NCBI GenBank assembly: GCA_023420415.1
Contig: JAEZWF010000015.1
Coordinates: 62,001 to 126,000, forward strand
Direction of reading: 5' to 3'
Length of the DNA stretch: 64,000 nucleotides
Origin: Actinomycetes bacterium
Lineage (GTDB): Bacteria > Actinomycetota > Actinomycetes > Actinomycetales > Dermatophilaceae
Part shown: in pieces, positions 42,675 through 51,755 of the stretch
How the letters are laid out: each line of letters starts with the position of its first letter
Position numbering within the stretch: the stretch's first letter is position 1
The notes under the pieces: generated by a model
The model's input: only the letters and a program-made list of their open reading frames with translations
Database searches by the model: none
What the model was told of the DNA's origin: nothing
Made by a program: the position numbers and the translations under genes

Positions 42675-44242
42675 TGGTCGGCCTCCTTCACGGTGCGCAG
42701 GGCGCGCGCGGTGGCGACAGCGCGCAGGGCGGCGGCGGCCTTGTTGACCGTCTCGTCGTACTCGTTCGTGGGCACCGAGTCGGCGACGATGCCGGCGCCC
42801 GCCTGCACGTGGGCGGTGCCGTCCTTGATGACGGCGGTGCGGATCGCGATGGCCATGTCGAGGTCTCCGTGGAAGTCGAGGTAGCCGACGACCCCGCCGT
42901 AGACGCCGCGGCGGCTCGTCTCGTAGTGCTCGATGAGCTGGAGGGCGCGCGGCTTGGGTGCGCCGGACAGGGTGCCGGCGGGGAACGTCGCGCGCAGCAC
43001 GTCGTATGCCGTGTTGCCGGGTGCGATGTCGCCGACCACCGTCGACTCGAGGTGGGTGACGTGGGAGTAGCGGCGGACGTTCATGAACTCGACGACGTCG
43101 ACGGTGCCGGGCTCGCAGACCCGTTGCAGGTCGTTGCGGCCGAGGTCGACGAGCATGACGTGTTCGGAACGCTCCTTGGGGTCGGCGATGAGGTCCTCCT
43201 CCAGCATGAGGTCCTCCTCCGGAGACTTGCCCCGGGGCCGGGACCCGGCGATGGGGTGGGTGATGGCCCGACGACCGGTGACCTTGACCAGCGCCTCGGG
43301 CGACGAACCGACCACGTCGAAGGTGTCCCCGTCCGGCGTGGGCAGGCGCAGCAGGTACATGTAGGGGCTGGGGTTGGTCGACCGGAGCGCGCGGTAGACG
43401 TCGAGCGCGTCCACCGGGCAGGGCGCTGAAAAGCGTTGCGAGAGAACGACTTGGAACACCTCACCCGAACGGATGTCTTCCTTGGCGTCCTCGACCATCT
43501 GCTCGAACGCGTCGCGTGTGGTGTTGCTGGTGACCTCGTCGCGGGCCCGGCCGAAGGCGTCCTGGTCGACCGTGGCGACGGTGGAGTCCGCGGGCGCGGC
43601 GAGCTCACGGGTCATGCGGTCCAGCCGCTCCACCGCGTCGGCGTGGGCCTGCTCGACCCGCTCGTCCGTCGCGTCGTAGTTGATGGCGTTGGCGACCAGC
43701 AGCAGCGACCCGTCGGTGTGGTCGAGGACCGCGAGGTCGGTCGCCAGCACCATGGCGAGCTCGGGCAGGCCGAGGTCGTCAGGGTTGGTGTCGTCGACGC
43801 GCTCCCAGCGCCGCACGGCGTCATAGGTGATCGCCCCGACCATGCCGCCGGTGAGTGGCGGCAGGCCCGGCACCGGCTCGGTGGCCAGCACGTTCACGGT
43901 GTCGCGCAGCGCCTCGAGGGGGTCGCCGCTGCCCGGCACCCCGACCGGCGGCTCACCGACCCAGTGCGTCTGGCCGTCGCGCTCGGTGAGGGTGGCCCGG
44001 CTGGCGGCGCCGATGATGGAGTACCGCGACCACACTCCCCCGTGCTCGGCCGACTCGAGCAGGAACGTGCCGGGCGCGTCCTGGGCGAGCTTGCGGTAGA
44101 CCGACAGGGGCGTCTCCGCGTCCGCCATCAGCCGTCGCACGACGGGGATGACCCGCCGGTCGCGCGCGAGCTCGGCGAAGGTCGGCAGGTCGGGCCAGGT
44201 GGCACCCGGGGTGAGGTCGGGCGAGACGTCACTGGCCGGCAT
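42671..44242 (-). CDS. trpE: Anthranilate synthase component I
   Basis: 523 residues; it makes anthranilate from chorismate with ammonia supplied by TrpG. LLESAEHGGVWSRYSIIGA carries the LLES tryptophan-feedback site. SPEALVKVTGRRAITHPIAG, EHVMLVDLGRNDLQRV and FPAGTLSGAPKPRALQLI are the chorismate-binding signatures. Start ATG at 44242, overlapping the hisI stop by 14 bases, so histidine and tryptophan genes are coupled. The partner trpG is not in this window. Confidence 0.97.
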   Translation of the reverse strand: MPASDVSPDLTPGATWPDLPTFAELARDRRVIPVVRRLMADAETPLSVYRKLAQDAPGTFLLESAEHGGVWSRYSIIGAASRATLTERDGQTHWVGEPPVGVPGSGDPLEALRDTVNVLATEPVPGLPPLTGGMVGAITYDAVRRWERVDDTNPDDLGLPELAMVLATDLAVLDHTDGSLLLVANAINYDATDERVEQAHADAVERLDRMTRELAAPADSTVATVDQDAFGRARDEVTSNTTRDAFEQMVEDAKEDIRSGEVFQVVLSQRFSAPCPVDALDVYRALRSTNPSPYMYLLRLPTPDGDTFDVVGSSPEALVKVTGRRAITHPIAGSRPRGKSPEEDLMLEEDLIADPKERSEHVMLVDLGRNDLQRVCEPGTVDVVEFMNVRRYSHVTHLESTVVGDIAPGNTAYDVLRATFPAGTLSGAPKPRALQLIEHYETSRRGVYGGVVGYLDFHGDLDMAIAIRTAVIKDGTAHVQAGAGIVADSVPTNEYDETVNKAAAALRAVATARALRTVKEADQ

Positions 44243-44606
44243 ACGGGACCGCCTCGAGGTCTCGACCGTCGAAGCAGGTGCGCGTGCCGGTGTGGCAGGC
44301 GGGCCCGGTCTGGTCGACGCGCACGAGCAGTGCGTCGCCGTCGCAGTCGAGCACCACGGACTTCACGTGCTGCACGTTGCCGCTGGTGTCGCCCTTGCGC
44401 CAGTACTCCCCGCGGCTGCGCGACCAGTAGGTCACCCGGCCCTCGGTCAGGGTGCGGCGCAACGCCTCGTCGTCCATCCAGCCGAGCATCAGCACCTCAC
44501 CGGTGTCGTGCTGCTGCACGATGGCGGCGACGAGGCCATGGTCGTCGCGCTTGAGGCGCGCGGCGATGGCTGGGTCGAGGGGGGCGGGCGAGGTCACCCG
44601 CCCCAT
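44229..44606 (-). CDS. hisI: Phosphoribosyl-AMP cyclohydrolase
   Basis: 125 residues; the third step of histidine synthesis. MLGWMDDEALRRTLTEGRVT, YWSRSRGEYWRKGDTSGN and CDGDALLVRVDQTGPACHTG carry the substrate loop and the zinc-binding cysteines (with LDCDGD and CHTGTRTCF). It is a stand-alone HisI without the HisE domain; hisE is separate at 59982-60245. Start ATG at 44606 (a GTG three codons later is possible). The first gene of the leftward hisI-trp operon. Confidence 0.96.
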   Translation of the reverse strand: MGRVTSPAPLDPAIAARLKRDDHGLVAAIVQQHDTGEVLMLGWMDDEALRRTLTEGRVTYWSRSRGEYWRKGDTSGNVQHVKSVVLDCDGDALLVRVDQTGPACHTGTRTCFDGRDLEAVPYAGQ

Positions 44607-44667
44607 TGTGCCGGGTGGGTCCGGTCCGTATGCCGCGTGGTCACCATGCCGCCCCCTCCACCCTGGC

Positions 44668-44728
44668 CTTCATGTCCCGCAACATGCCGTCGGATCTGAC
44701 TTTTGACGGCATGTTGCGGGACATGAAG
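44668..44728. repeat. Perfect 24-bp inverted repeat
   Basis: Arms 44668-44691 and 44705-44728 are fully complementary over 24 bases with a 13-base spacer. The hairpin lies 14 bases beyond the stop of the leftward VOC gene and 60 bases before the hisI start. It may end the VOC transcript, but there is no U-tract and the stem is far longer than other terminators here. It may be a dispersed repetitive element. Confidence 0.85.
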
Positions 44729-44741
44729 CGGACGGGGAGGC

Positions 44742-45176
44742 TCAGTCGAGGCAGAACTCGTTGCCCTCGACGTCCTGCATGACCAGGCACGACTCGTTCT
44801 CCTCGTCGGCCAGCATCAGCCGGATCCGTGTGGCCCCCAGGGGTTCGAGCCGGTCGGCCTCGGCCTCCAGTGCCGCCACCCGCTCCTCGCCGGTGAGGCC
44901 GGTGCCGACCCGGACGTCGAGGTGCACGCGGTTCTTCACGGTCTTGGGTTCGGGAACGCGCTGGAAGAACAGCCGCGGCCCGACGCCGTCCGGGTCCTGG
45001 CAGGCCCAGGCCGAGCCCCGGCTCTCGGCCGGGAGCGAGGCCTCGAAGTCGTCCCAGCTGTCGAACCCCGACGGGACCGGCGGGTCGACGTAGCCGAGGA
45101 CCTGCTTCCAGAACTCCGCCACCCTGCGGGGTTCCGCACAGTCGAAGGTCACCTGAACCGTCCGCACGCTCGCCAT
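44742..45176 (-). CDS. VOC-superfamily (glyoxalase-like) protein
   Basis: 144 residues. Two betaalphabetabetabeta modules: VQVTFDCAEPRRVAEFWKQV opens the first and VHLDVRVGTGLTGEERVAAL the second, ending QDVEGNEFCLD. This is the Glyoxalase-6 pattern common in actinobacteria. Metal ligands are plausible (His in the second strand, Glu near the end) but a substrate cannot be named. Start ATG at 45176. It points towards hisI and ends at the large inverted repeat. Confidence 0.85.
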   Translation of the reverse strand: MASVRTVQVTFDCAEPRRVAEFWKQVLGYVDPPVPSGFDSWDDFEASLPAESRGSAWACQDPDGVGPRLFFQRVPEPKTVKNRVHLDVRVGTGLTGEERVAALEAEADRLEPLGATRIRLMLADEENESCLVMQDVEGNEFCLD

Positions 45177-45330
45177 GCCCGAGAGCCTACGGGTCCCGCG
45201 TCATGCGGATCCGGTGGGCGCGTCAACAGTCCCGACGCCCGTTTCGCGCACGCTGCGCACGGGTACCAGCAGGCACGGTGCGCCGGGTACATCGACCCGC
45301 CGCGCCGTGCCCAGGAGTGAGGAGCACACC

Positions 45331-46275
45331 ATGCCCAGCCTTCGACGCAACCACGACCACGACGGTGACGAGCGCGGCTACGACAACCGCGACTACGACG
45401 AGCGCGGCTACGACGAGCGCGGCGTCACGGACGACCGGACGCGTGCCGGGGTCCGCGATGACGCGCGTGACAGCCGCGGCTACGACGACCGCACCCGCGC
45501 CGACGGCATGCGCACTGACAGGGACGATCGGCACGACGGTGTGCGAGACGACCAGCGAGACGCCCAGCGAGACGGGCGCCACCGGGGCGACGACGCGGCA
45601 TACGCCGAGGACGGGCGCCCGCGGCGCGGTGATGTCCGTGACGGCGACGCCCGCGACGAGCGGTTGGTGACACCCGCGGACTCACGCGCCTACGCCGCAC
45701 CCGCCCACCGGCTCGACGCCGAGGAGGAGCGGTTCGGCGGGATCAAGATGGGCTCGGCGTTCTTCGGGTGGCTGACCGCGACCGGGATGGCCGTGATCCT
45801 GACGGCGGCGCTGGCTGCGGCCGGGACCGCGGTGGGGCTCGGGACGAACACCGACCCCGAGCAGGCCGTCAACCAGGCGACCGACCAGCCCGGGACGGTC
45901 GGCATCGTCGGCGCCATCGCGCTCGCCGTGATCGTGTTCGTCGCCTACTACTGCGGCGGGTACGTCGCCGGGCGGATGGCGCGGTTCAACGGGGCGAAGC
46001 AGGGCCTGGCCGTGTGGCTGTGGGCCCTGCTCGTGGCGGTCGTCATCGGTGTCGTCGGTGCCGTCGCCGGCAACGAGTACGACCTGCTGGGACAGCTGAA
46101 CAGCTACCCGCGGCTGCCGCTGAGCACCTCACAGCTGACGACGGCCGGTGTCGTGGCACTCGTGCTGGCCGCGGTCATCAGCCTGCTCGGCGCCATCGCT
46201 GGCGGCGCGGCGGGAATGCGGTTCCACCGCCGCGTCGACCGCACGGTCCTCGACGAAGACGTCGTCGAGCGCTGA
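45331..46275 (+). CDS. Membrane protein with a repetitive Asp/Arg N terminus
   Basis: 314 residues. Residues 1-125 are a very hydrophilic, charged region with Asp-Arg-Gly-Tyr repeats (RGYDNRDYDERGYDERG), probably disordered and able to bind RNA, membrane or protein. Four membrane helices follow (about residues 145-300), with a glycine-rich pair in YYCGGYVAGRMARFNGAKQ. I do not recognise a named family. Start ATG at 45331 with GAGGAG seven bases upstream. It is followed by the yccF-like gene on the same strand. Confidence 0.75.
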   Translation: MPSLRRNHDHDGDERGYDNRDYDERGYDERGVTDDRTRAGVRDDARDSRGYDDRTRADGMRTDRDDRHDGVRDDQRDAQRDGRHRGDDAAYAEDGRPRRGDVRDGDARDERLVTPADSRAYAAPAHRLDAEEERFGGIKMGSAFFGWLTATGMAVILTAALAAAGTAVGLGTNTDPEQAVNQATDQPGTVGIVGAIALAVIVFVAYYCGGYVAGRMARFNGAKQGLAVWLWALLVAVVIGVVGAVAGNEYDLLGQLNSYPRLPLSTSQLTTAGVVALVLAAVISLLGAIAGGAAGMRFHRRVDRTVLDEDVVER

Positions 46276-46321
46276 CCGCGGTCGCCCAGTCGGCCCGGCA
46301 GAGTGCGGGCATGATGGTGGC

Positions 46322-46747
46322 ATGGGACTGCTGAGGCTGCTGCTCAACGTCATCTGGCTGGTGTTCGGCGGGATCTGGCTCGCCCTGGGCTATGCCCTGG
46401 CGGGGGTGGTGTGCTGCATCCTCATCGTGACGATCCCGTGGGGCATCGCGTCGTTCCGCATCGCCGGATACGTGCTGTGGCCGTTCGGCCGCACCGTCGT
46501 CAGCAAGCCGACGGCCGGAGTCGGGTCGCTCCTCGGCAACATCATCTGGATCGTCGTCGCGGGCATCTGGCTGGTGATCGCCCACGTCCTGACCGCCCTG
46601 GCCCAGGCCGTGACGATCATCGGCATCCCGCTGGCCATCGCGAACCTCAAGGTCATCCCGGTCACGCTGGCCCCGCTGGGCAAGGAGATCGTCCCGACGG
46701 ACCGTCCGTTCGTGACGGCCTACGGTCGAGGGGTCGCGGCGCGCTGA
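46322..46747 (+). CDS. YccF-domain inner membrane protein
   Basis: 141 residues made of two similar YccF units, each with a hydrophobic hairpin: LLLNVIWLVFGGIWLALGYA...WGIASFRIAGYVLWPFGRT and LLGNIIWIVVAGIWLVIAHV...GIPLAIANLKVIPVTLAPLG (segments shown in part). The family is widespread, membrane-bound and without known function. Start ATG at 46322, 46 bases after the previous gene. Confidence 0.88.
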   Translation: MGLLRLLLNVIWLVFGGIWLALGYALAGVVCCILIVTIPWGIASFRIAGYVLWPFGRTVVSKPTAGVGSLLGNIIWIVVAGIWLVIAHVLTALAQAVTIIGIPLAIANLKVIPVTLAPLGKEIVPTDRPFVTAYGRGVAAR

Positions 46748-46824
46748 CCACCGGCTCGGTCTTCAGCGCGTCGCGACTCCTCGACGGGCGTTGTGGCGTC
46801 GCGGCGCCGTGACAGGGTGACCCC

Positions 46825-47370
46825 ATGGGTATGCCGGACGGGCGGGTTGCGCTCGCGACCGAGCGGTTGGTGCTGCGCCCGCAACGAGTCGAGGACGCGG
46901 TGGTGCTGCGCCAGCTGTGGACCGAACGTGACCCCAGGGTGCCGCCCCATCGCCGCCTCGACGCCGACGGCCACCCGACGGTGGCCGACCTCGAGGAAGC
47001 GATCCGCACCGACCCAGCACCGACGACGACAGGCTTGCTGGCGGTCGAGCGAAAAGTCGACGGTGACGTCATCGGCTACTGCGGGCTCGTCGACAGCGGC
47101 CGCGGGACGGCCGGCGAGCCAGAGCTGGCCTTCGAGCTGCTGCGCAGCTCATGGGGCCGCGGTTACGCCACCGAGGCTGCCGAGGCGGTCATCTCCTGGG
47201 CCCGCTCGTCGGGTCACCAGCGACTGTGGGCCACCGTGTGGGACTGGAACACCGCCTCCCGGCGGGTGCTGGCCAAGCTCGGCTTCACCGAGACCGAACG
47301 AACCGAGACCCAACGAACCGAGGCCAGCCCGGACCACGGCACCACCCTCTGGACCACCCGGCAACTGTGA
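46825..47370 (+). CDS. GNAT acetyltransferase, RimJ/RimL type
   Basis: 181 residues. ATERLVLRPQRVEDAVVLRQ is the usual opening of RimJ/RimL-like acetyltransferases; LRSSWGRGYATEAAEAVISW is the acetyl-CoA loop (GRGYATEA), and VWDWNTASRRVLAKLGFTET motif B. Targets are often N termini of ribosomal proteins or antibiotics. Start ATG at 46825, with a second in-frame ATG two codons later. GTATGCCG overlaps the start region. Confidence 0.85.
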   Translation: MGMPDGRVALATERLVLRPQRVEDAVVLRQLWTERDPRVPPHRRLDADGHPTVADLEEAIRTDPAPTTTGLLAVERKVDGDVIGYCGLVDSGRGTAGEPELAFELLRSSWGRGYATEAAEAVISWARSSGHQRLWATVWDWNTASRRVLAKLGFTETERTETQRTEASPDHGTTLWTTRQL

Positions 47371-47382
47371 GGTGTCGCCGGG

Positions 47383-49167
47383 TCAGCCGCGTTGCTGCGC
47401 GGCCCAGCTCGCGTGCAGCCCGGCATACACGCTGCCCTCCTGGCGCACGAGTTCGCGGTGCGGTCCGCGCTGGACGATGCGTCCACGGTCGACCACGACC
47501 ACCTCGTCGGCGGCCTCGGCCGTGGAGAGGCGGTGCGCGATGGCGATCGAGGTGCGGCCGCGCGTGAGCCCCTCGAGTGCGCGCTGGAGCCGGACCTCGG
47601 TCGAGGGGTCGACGGCCGAGGTGGCCTCGTCGAGGACGAGCAGGTCGGGGTCGGCGAGGTAGGCGCGGGCGAGGGCGACGAGCTGCCGTTCCCCGGCCGA
47701 CAGCGACTCACCCCGCTGGCCGACCTCGGTGCGCAACCCCTGCGGCAGCCCCTCGAGCCACTGGTCGAGGCCGAGCTCGGTCAGGGCCAGCTCGACGTCC
47801 TCGTCGGTGGCGTCGGGCCGACCGAACCGGATGTTCTCGAGCAGGGTCGCGTCGAAGAGGAACCCCTCCTGCGGGACCAGCACCACCCGCTCGCGCAGTG
47901 AGGAGAAGCGCACGTCGCGCAGGTCGGTGCCGTCGATGAGCACCCTGCCGTCGCTCGGGTCCATGAGCCGGGTGAGCAGCTTGGCGAGGGTGGACTTGCC
48001 CGAACCCGTCTCCCCCACGATCGCGATGCGGGACCGCGGCTCGATCGTCAGGTCGACGTCGTGGAGCACGGGCTCTCCACCGGGGTAAGCAAACCCGACG
48101 TCCTCGAACGTCACGCTGATCGGGCCGCGCGGCAACGTCACCCCGTCATCCGCAGGGTCGGCGACGTCGGCGGGGGTGTCGACGATGCCGATGACCCGCC
48201 GCCACCCGGCGACGGCGTTCTGCAGCTCGTTGAGGATCTCCGTCGCCTGCTGCACCGGCTGGGTGAACAGGTTGACGAGGAACAGGAACGCCAGCAGCTC
48301 ACCGAGGGTCATGTGACCGCCGGCCGCCTGGATCGTGCCGACGACCAGGACCACCGCCAGGGTCAGCCCGGCCACCAGCTGGCCGGACGAGAAGGCCACG
48401 ACCGAGCGCACCTGGGCCCGGATGGCCGCCTGCCGGTGCGCGTCGATGGCCTCGTCGATCCGTTCCGCGGTTCGGCTCTCCACGCCGTAGGCCCGGATGG
48501 TCGCCGCGCCCACGACCGACTCCGACACCGCGGCCAGGAGGTCACCGACACGCTCGCGCACCGCGGTGTAGGCCCGTCCCACGATCCGCTGGAACCGGCG
48601 GATCACCAGCAGCAGCGGCACGAAGCACAGCCACACCACGGCCGTCAGCAACGGGCTGTAGAACGCCATGAGCGCGGTCGCGACCACGATCTGGCCAAGC
48701 GACAGGATCAGGATGATGCCGCCGAACTGGACGAACATGCTGATCGTGTCGACGTCGGACGTCACGCGGCTCACCATCGACCCGCGACGCTCGGTGTTCT
48801 GCGTCAGCATCGACAGGTCGTGGATGTGCCGGAAAGCCTTGAGCCGCAACGTCGCCAGGCCCGCCTCGGACGCTCGGAACAGCCGCACGTTGACGGCATA
48901 CGCGGTCGTCGCGGTGACGACGACGGCGACCAGCGCCAGCAGGACGTAGCGCAGGACCAGCCCCGGGTCGGGACCGCCCGCGCCGAGCAGCCCGTGGTCG
49001 GTGGTCTGCTGCACGACGAAGGGCACGACGATGCGTCCGACCGTCGTGACGGCTGCCAGCGCCAGGGTCACCCAGATGCCGCGGCGCAGCTCGGGCGAGA
49101 GCGAAAGACCGCGCTTGAGGGTGTCGATGGTGCCGAGCGAAGAGGTCTTCTCGATGGTGGCGCTCAT
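47383..49167 (-). CDS. ABC exporter half-transporter, canonical ATP-site subunit
   Basis: 594 residues: six membrane helices, then an ATPase domain. Walker A GETGSGKST, Walker B LLVLDEATSAVD with catalytic Glu, and H-loop AIAHRLS are canonical, while the signature is LSAGERQ instead of LSGGQ. It overlaps the upstream partner by four bases (ATGA). Together they form a heterodimeric exporter with one active and one degenerate ATP site; this subunit gives the active Walker motifs. Substrate may be lipid, drug or peptide. Start ATG at 49167. Confidence 0.93.
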   Translation of the reverse strand: MSATIEKTSSLGTIDTLKRGLSLSPELRRGIWVTLALAAVTTVGRIVVPFVVQQTTDHGLLGAGGPDPGLVLRYVLLALVAVVVTATTAYAVNVRLFRASEAGLATLRLKAFRHIHDLSMLTQNTERRGSMVSRVTSDVDTISMFVQFGGIILILSLGQIVVATALMAFYSPLLTAVVWLCFVPLLLVIRRFQRIVGRAYTAVRERVGDLLAAVSESVVGAATIRAYGVESRTAERIDEAIDAHRQAAIRAQVRSVVAFSSGQLVAGLTLAVVLVVGTIQAAGGHMTLGELLAFLFLVNLFTQPVQQATEILNELQNAVAGWRRVIGIVDTPADVADPADDGVTLPRGPISVTFEDVGFAYPGGEPVLHDVDLTIEPRSRIAIVGETGSGKSTLAKLLTRLMDPSDGRVLIDGTDLRDVRFSSLRERVVLVPQEGFLFDATLLENIRFGRPDATDEDVELALTELGLDQWLEGLPQGLRTEVGQRGESLSAGERQLVALARAYLADPDLLVLDEATSAVDPSTEVRLQRALEGLTRGRTSIAIAHRLSTAEAADEVVVVDRGRIVQRGPHRELVRQEGSVYAGLHASWAAQQRG

Positions 49168-50993
49168 ACGGTGACGCCCTCCTCGTCGGCCTCGACGGCG
49201 GCGCGTTCCGCGGCCTCGCGGGCGTATGCCGTGACGAGCCGGGCGTAGCCCTCGCAGCGCGCGAGCAGCTCGTCGTGGCTGCCGTGGTCGAGCACCCGAC
49301 CGCCCTCGACGTAGACGATCTCGTCGGCGAGGGTGATGGTCGACATGCGGTAGGCGACGACGAGGACGGTCGTGCCCGAGCTCGTCTCGCGCAACCCGGC
49401 CAGGATCGCCTGCTCCACGGCGGGGTCGACCGCGCTGGTGGCATCGTCGAGGACCAGCAGACGTGGCGTGCGGATGATGGCTCGTGCCAACGCTATTCGT
49501 TGCCTTTGGCCACCCGACAGGGAAGCCCCGCGCTCCCCCACGTGCGTGTCCAGCCCGGCGCCGAGCTCGCTCACGAAGCCGGTGGCCTGTGCGGTCGCCA
49601 ACGCGCCCCACACGTCGTCGTCGGAGAAGTCGCCGCCGAGGGTGATGTTGCCGCGCACCGAGTCGTCGAACATGAAGGTCTGCTGGGGCACCAGAGCCGC
49701 GACGTCGGGTATGCCGCCGCGCCGCACCTCGCGCAGGTCGATGTCGTCGACCCGGACCACGCCGTCGTCGGGGTCGACGAGGCGCAGCGACAGGTTGGTG
49801 AGGGTGGTCTTGCCGGACCCGGTCGGACCCACGAGGGCGACGGTGGACCCTGCAGGCAGGTCGATGTCGACGTCGTGGATCGCTTGGAACCGCGACTCAC
49901 GTCCGTCCTCGTCGACGACGTCGTAGGAGTAGTCGACGGCCTCCAACGCTCCGTGGGCCGCACCCTCGCCCGGGAGCGAGGTGCCGCCGAACTCCAGGGC
50001 ACCGCGCGCCTTGAGCACGGCGTCGACGCGGTCCCACCCGACGACGGTGCGGGGCAGCTCGCCGAGCACCCAACCGAGGGCGCGCACCGGAAAGGCCAGC
50101 ACGGAGATGAGGTAGGCGATCTGCACGACGCTCGCCGGTTCCAGCGCACCCACGGACACCTGGTAGGCGCCCACGGCGAGCACGGCCAGGGTGCCCAGGG
50201 TCGGGATCGCCTCGATGACCGGGTCGAAGGTGCCGCGCGTGCGCCCGACCTCGACGTTGGCTGCCTGGAGCCGCCGCGTGACCTCCTCGAAGCGTTGCGC
50301 CTCCTGCTCCTCGCGTCCCATCGCCTTGACCACCAGAGCCGCCTCGAACGACTCGTGCGCCACCTCGCTCACCTCGGCGCGCAGCTGCTGCGCGCGGGCG
50401 ATGCGGGGTGACATGGCCCGCTGGAACACCAGGTTGGCGAGGAACAGCAACGGGAAGACGGTGAGGCCGATCGCGGCCATGAGCGGGTCGACCAGCACCA
50501 TCTGCACGATGCCGGCGATCAGCATCACGATGACCCCGATCGCCATCGGCAGCGGCGCGAACACGTTCCACGTCGCCTCGACGTCGGCGTTGGCGTTGGA
50601 CAACAGCTGCCCGGAGGGGTGCCGGTGGTGCCAGGACAGGGGCAGCCGGAGGTACTGCCGGGTGACCTCGCGCCGGTAGTGCGCCGCGACGTTGAACATG
50701 GTGTAGCCCGCAGCGACCCGGCGGATGACCACACCGACCACGTTGAGCAGCACCACGCCGGCGATCCAGCCGAAGATCGTCCAGAGCTGCGCCGCCGTCG
50801 CGTGCCCGGCCTCCACCGCGGGCTGCACCTGCTCGCGGGTCACCTTGCCGATGGCCCACGCGGTGAGGACGGTCATCACGCCGTAGACGGTCGAGCCCGC
50901 GACGGCGAACGCGAACCAGCGGGGCTGGCGCCGGATGCCCACCCCCACGATCCGCAACGCACGACGCAACGACGGCGCGGCGTCGACGGACAC
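49164..50993 (-). CDS. ABC exporter half-transporter, degenerate ATP-site subunit
   Basis: 609 residues, same layout. Walker A GPTGSGKTT and signature LSGGQRQRIALARA are intact, but Walker B reads LLVLDDATSAVD (Glu replaced by Asp) and the H-loop VVAYRMS (His replaced by Tyr). These losses, with LSAGE in the partner, define the inactive site of a heterodimeric exporter. Start GTG at 50993 with GGAGG six bases upstream. First gene of the pair, divergent from the TIGR03085 gene. Confidence 0.93.
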   Translation of the reverse strand: MSVDAAPSLRRALRIVGVGIRRQPRWFAFAVAGSTVYGVMTVLTAWAIGKVTREQVQPAVEAGHATAAQLWTIFGWIAGVVLLNVVGVVIRRVAAGYTMFNVAAHYRREVTRQYLRLPLSWHHRHPSGQLLSNANADVEATWNVFAPLPMAIGVIVMLIAGIVQMVLVDPLMAAIGLTVFPLLFLANLVFQRAMSPRIARAQQLRAEVSEVAHESFEAALVVKAMGREEQEAQRFEEVTRRLQAANVEVGRTRGTFDPVIEAIPTLGTLAVLAVGAYQVSVGALEPASVVQIAYLISVLAFPVRALGWVLGELPRTVVGWDRVDAVLKARGALEFGGTSLPGEGAAHGALEAVDYSYDVVDEDGRESRFQAIHDVDIDLPAGSTVALVGPTGSGKTTLTNLSLRLVDPDDGVVRVDDIDLREVRRGGIPDVAALVPQQTFMFDDSVRGNITLGGDFSDDDVWGALATAQATGFVSELGAGLDTHVGERGASLSGGQRQRIALARAIIRTPRLLVLDDATSAVDPAVEQAILAGLRETSSGTTVLVVAYRMSTITLADEIVYVEGGRVLDHGSHDELLARCEGYARLVTAYAREAAERAAVEADEEGVTV

Positions 50994-51081
50994 AGGTGAC
51001 CTCCGGGAGCTGGTGGGTGCGATGCGGGCGTGCTGTCACGGGCGGGCGACGGACAAGCCTCTCACGAGGCCAACCGGCATC

Positions 51082-51747
51082 ATGGTCGGCATGTTCCCAC
51101 TCGGCACCGACATGGCCCGCACCGAGCGTCAGGCCCTCGCCGCCACCCTCGTCGAGGTCGGCCCGGACGCACCCACCCTGTGCGACCCGTGGGACACCGC
51201 GGACCTGGCCGCCCACCTCGTCATCCGTGACCGGCGGCCCGATCTCGCCGCCGGCATCGTGGTGCCACCCCTGGCTGGCCGACTCGAGGACGCCATGCGT
51301 GGGTATGCCGCGCGCCCGTGGGCCGAGCTCGTGGAGGACGTCCGCACGGGTCCGCCCGTGTGGTCACCGACGCGGCTGGCCCCCGTCGACGAGGCGGTCA
51401 ACCTCGTCGAGTTCGTGGTCCACCACGAGGACGTGCTGCGTGGCGACGGCACGCCTGGTCCCCGCCGGGTCCTCAGCCCCGAGGTGCGTGACGCCCTGTG
51501 GACCCACCTCGCCCGCCTCGGGCGCGTCTACTTCCGCCGCGCACCCGTCGGGGTGGTCCTCGCAACCCCCGGCGGCCAGCGGGCGACGGTGAAGGGCACC
51601 ACCGAGCTCGGCACCGTCGTCCTGGAGGGCGAACCCGAAGAGCTGCTCCTCGCGGCATACGGGCGTCGTCGGGTCGCACAGATCGAGGAGACGGGCGGCG
51701 CGGAGGCGGTCGAGGCCCTGTGGGCCGCGCCAATCGGCTTGGCCTGA
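51082..51747 (+). CDS. TIGR03085-type DinB-like protein
   Basis: 221 residues. MARTERQALAATLVEVGPDA and TLCDPWDTADLAAHLVIRDR match the four-helix, metal-binding DinB/maleylpyruvate-isomerase-like family TIGR03085; FVVHHEDVLRG gives the HHED metal ligands. Members may use mycothiol or act as thiol-dependent enzymes, but no activity is proven. The start is unclear: ATG at 51082, 51091 or 51112 are all in frame. It lies divergent from the ABC pair and ends eight bases before the convergent hisF. Confidence 0.82.
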   Translation: MVGMFPLGTDMARTERQALAATLVEVGPDAPTLCDPWDTADLAAHLVIRDRRPDLAAGIVVPPLAGRLEDAMRGYAARPWAELVEDVRTGPPVWSPTRLAPVDEAVNLVEFVVHHEDVLRGDGTPGPRRVLSPEVRDALWTHLARLGRVYFRRAPVGVVLATPGGQRATVKGTTELGTVVLEGEPEELLLAAYGRRRVAQIEETGGAEAVEALWAAPIGLA

Positions 51748-51755
51748 CAGGGATC

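Noticed and set aside
44607..44741. trp leader peptide or attenuator before hisI-trpE
   Set aside because: No short frame with Trp or His runs is seen, and the large inverted repeat does not offer alternative pairings.
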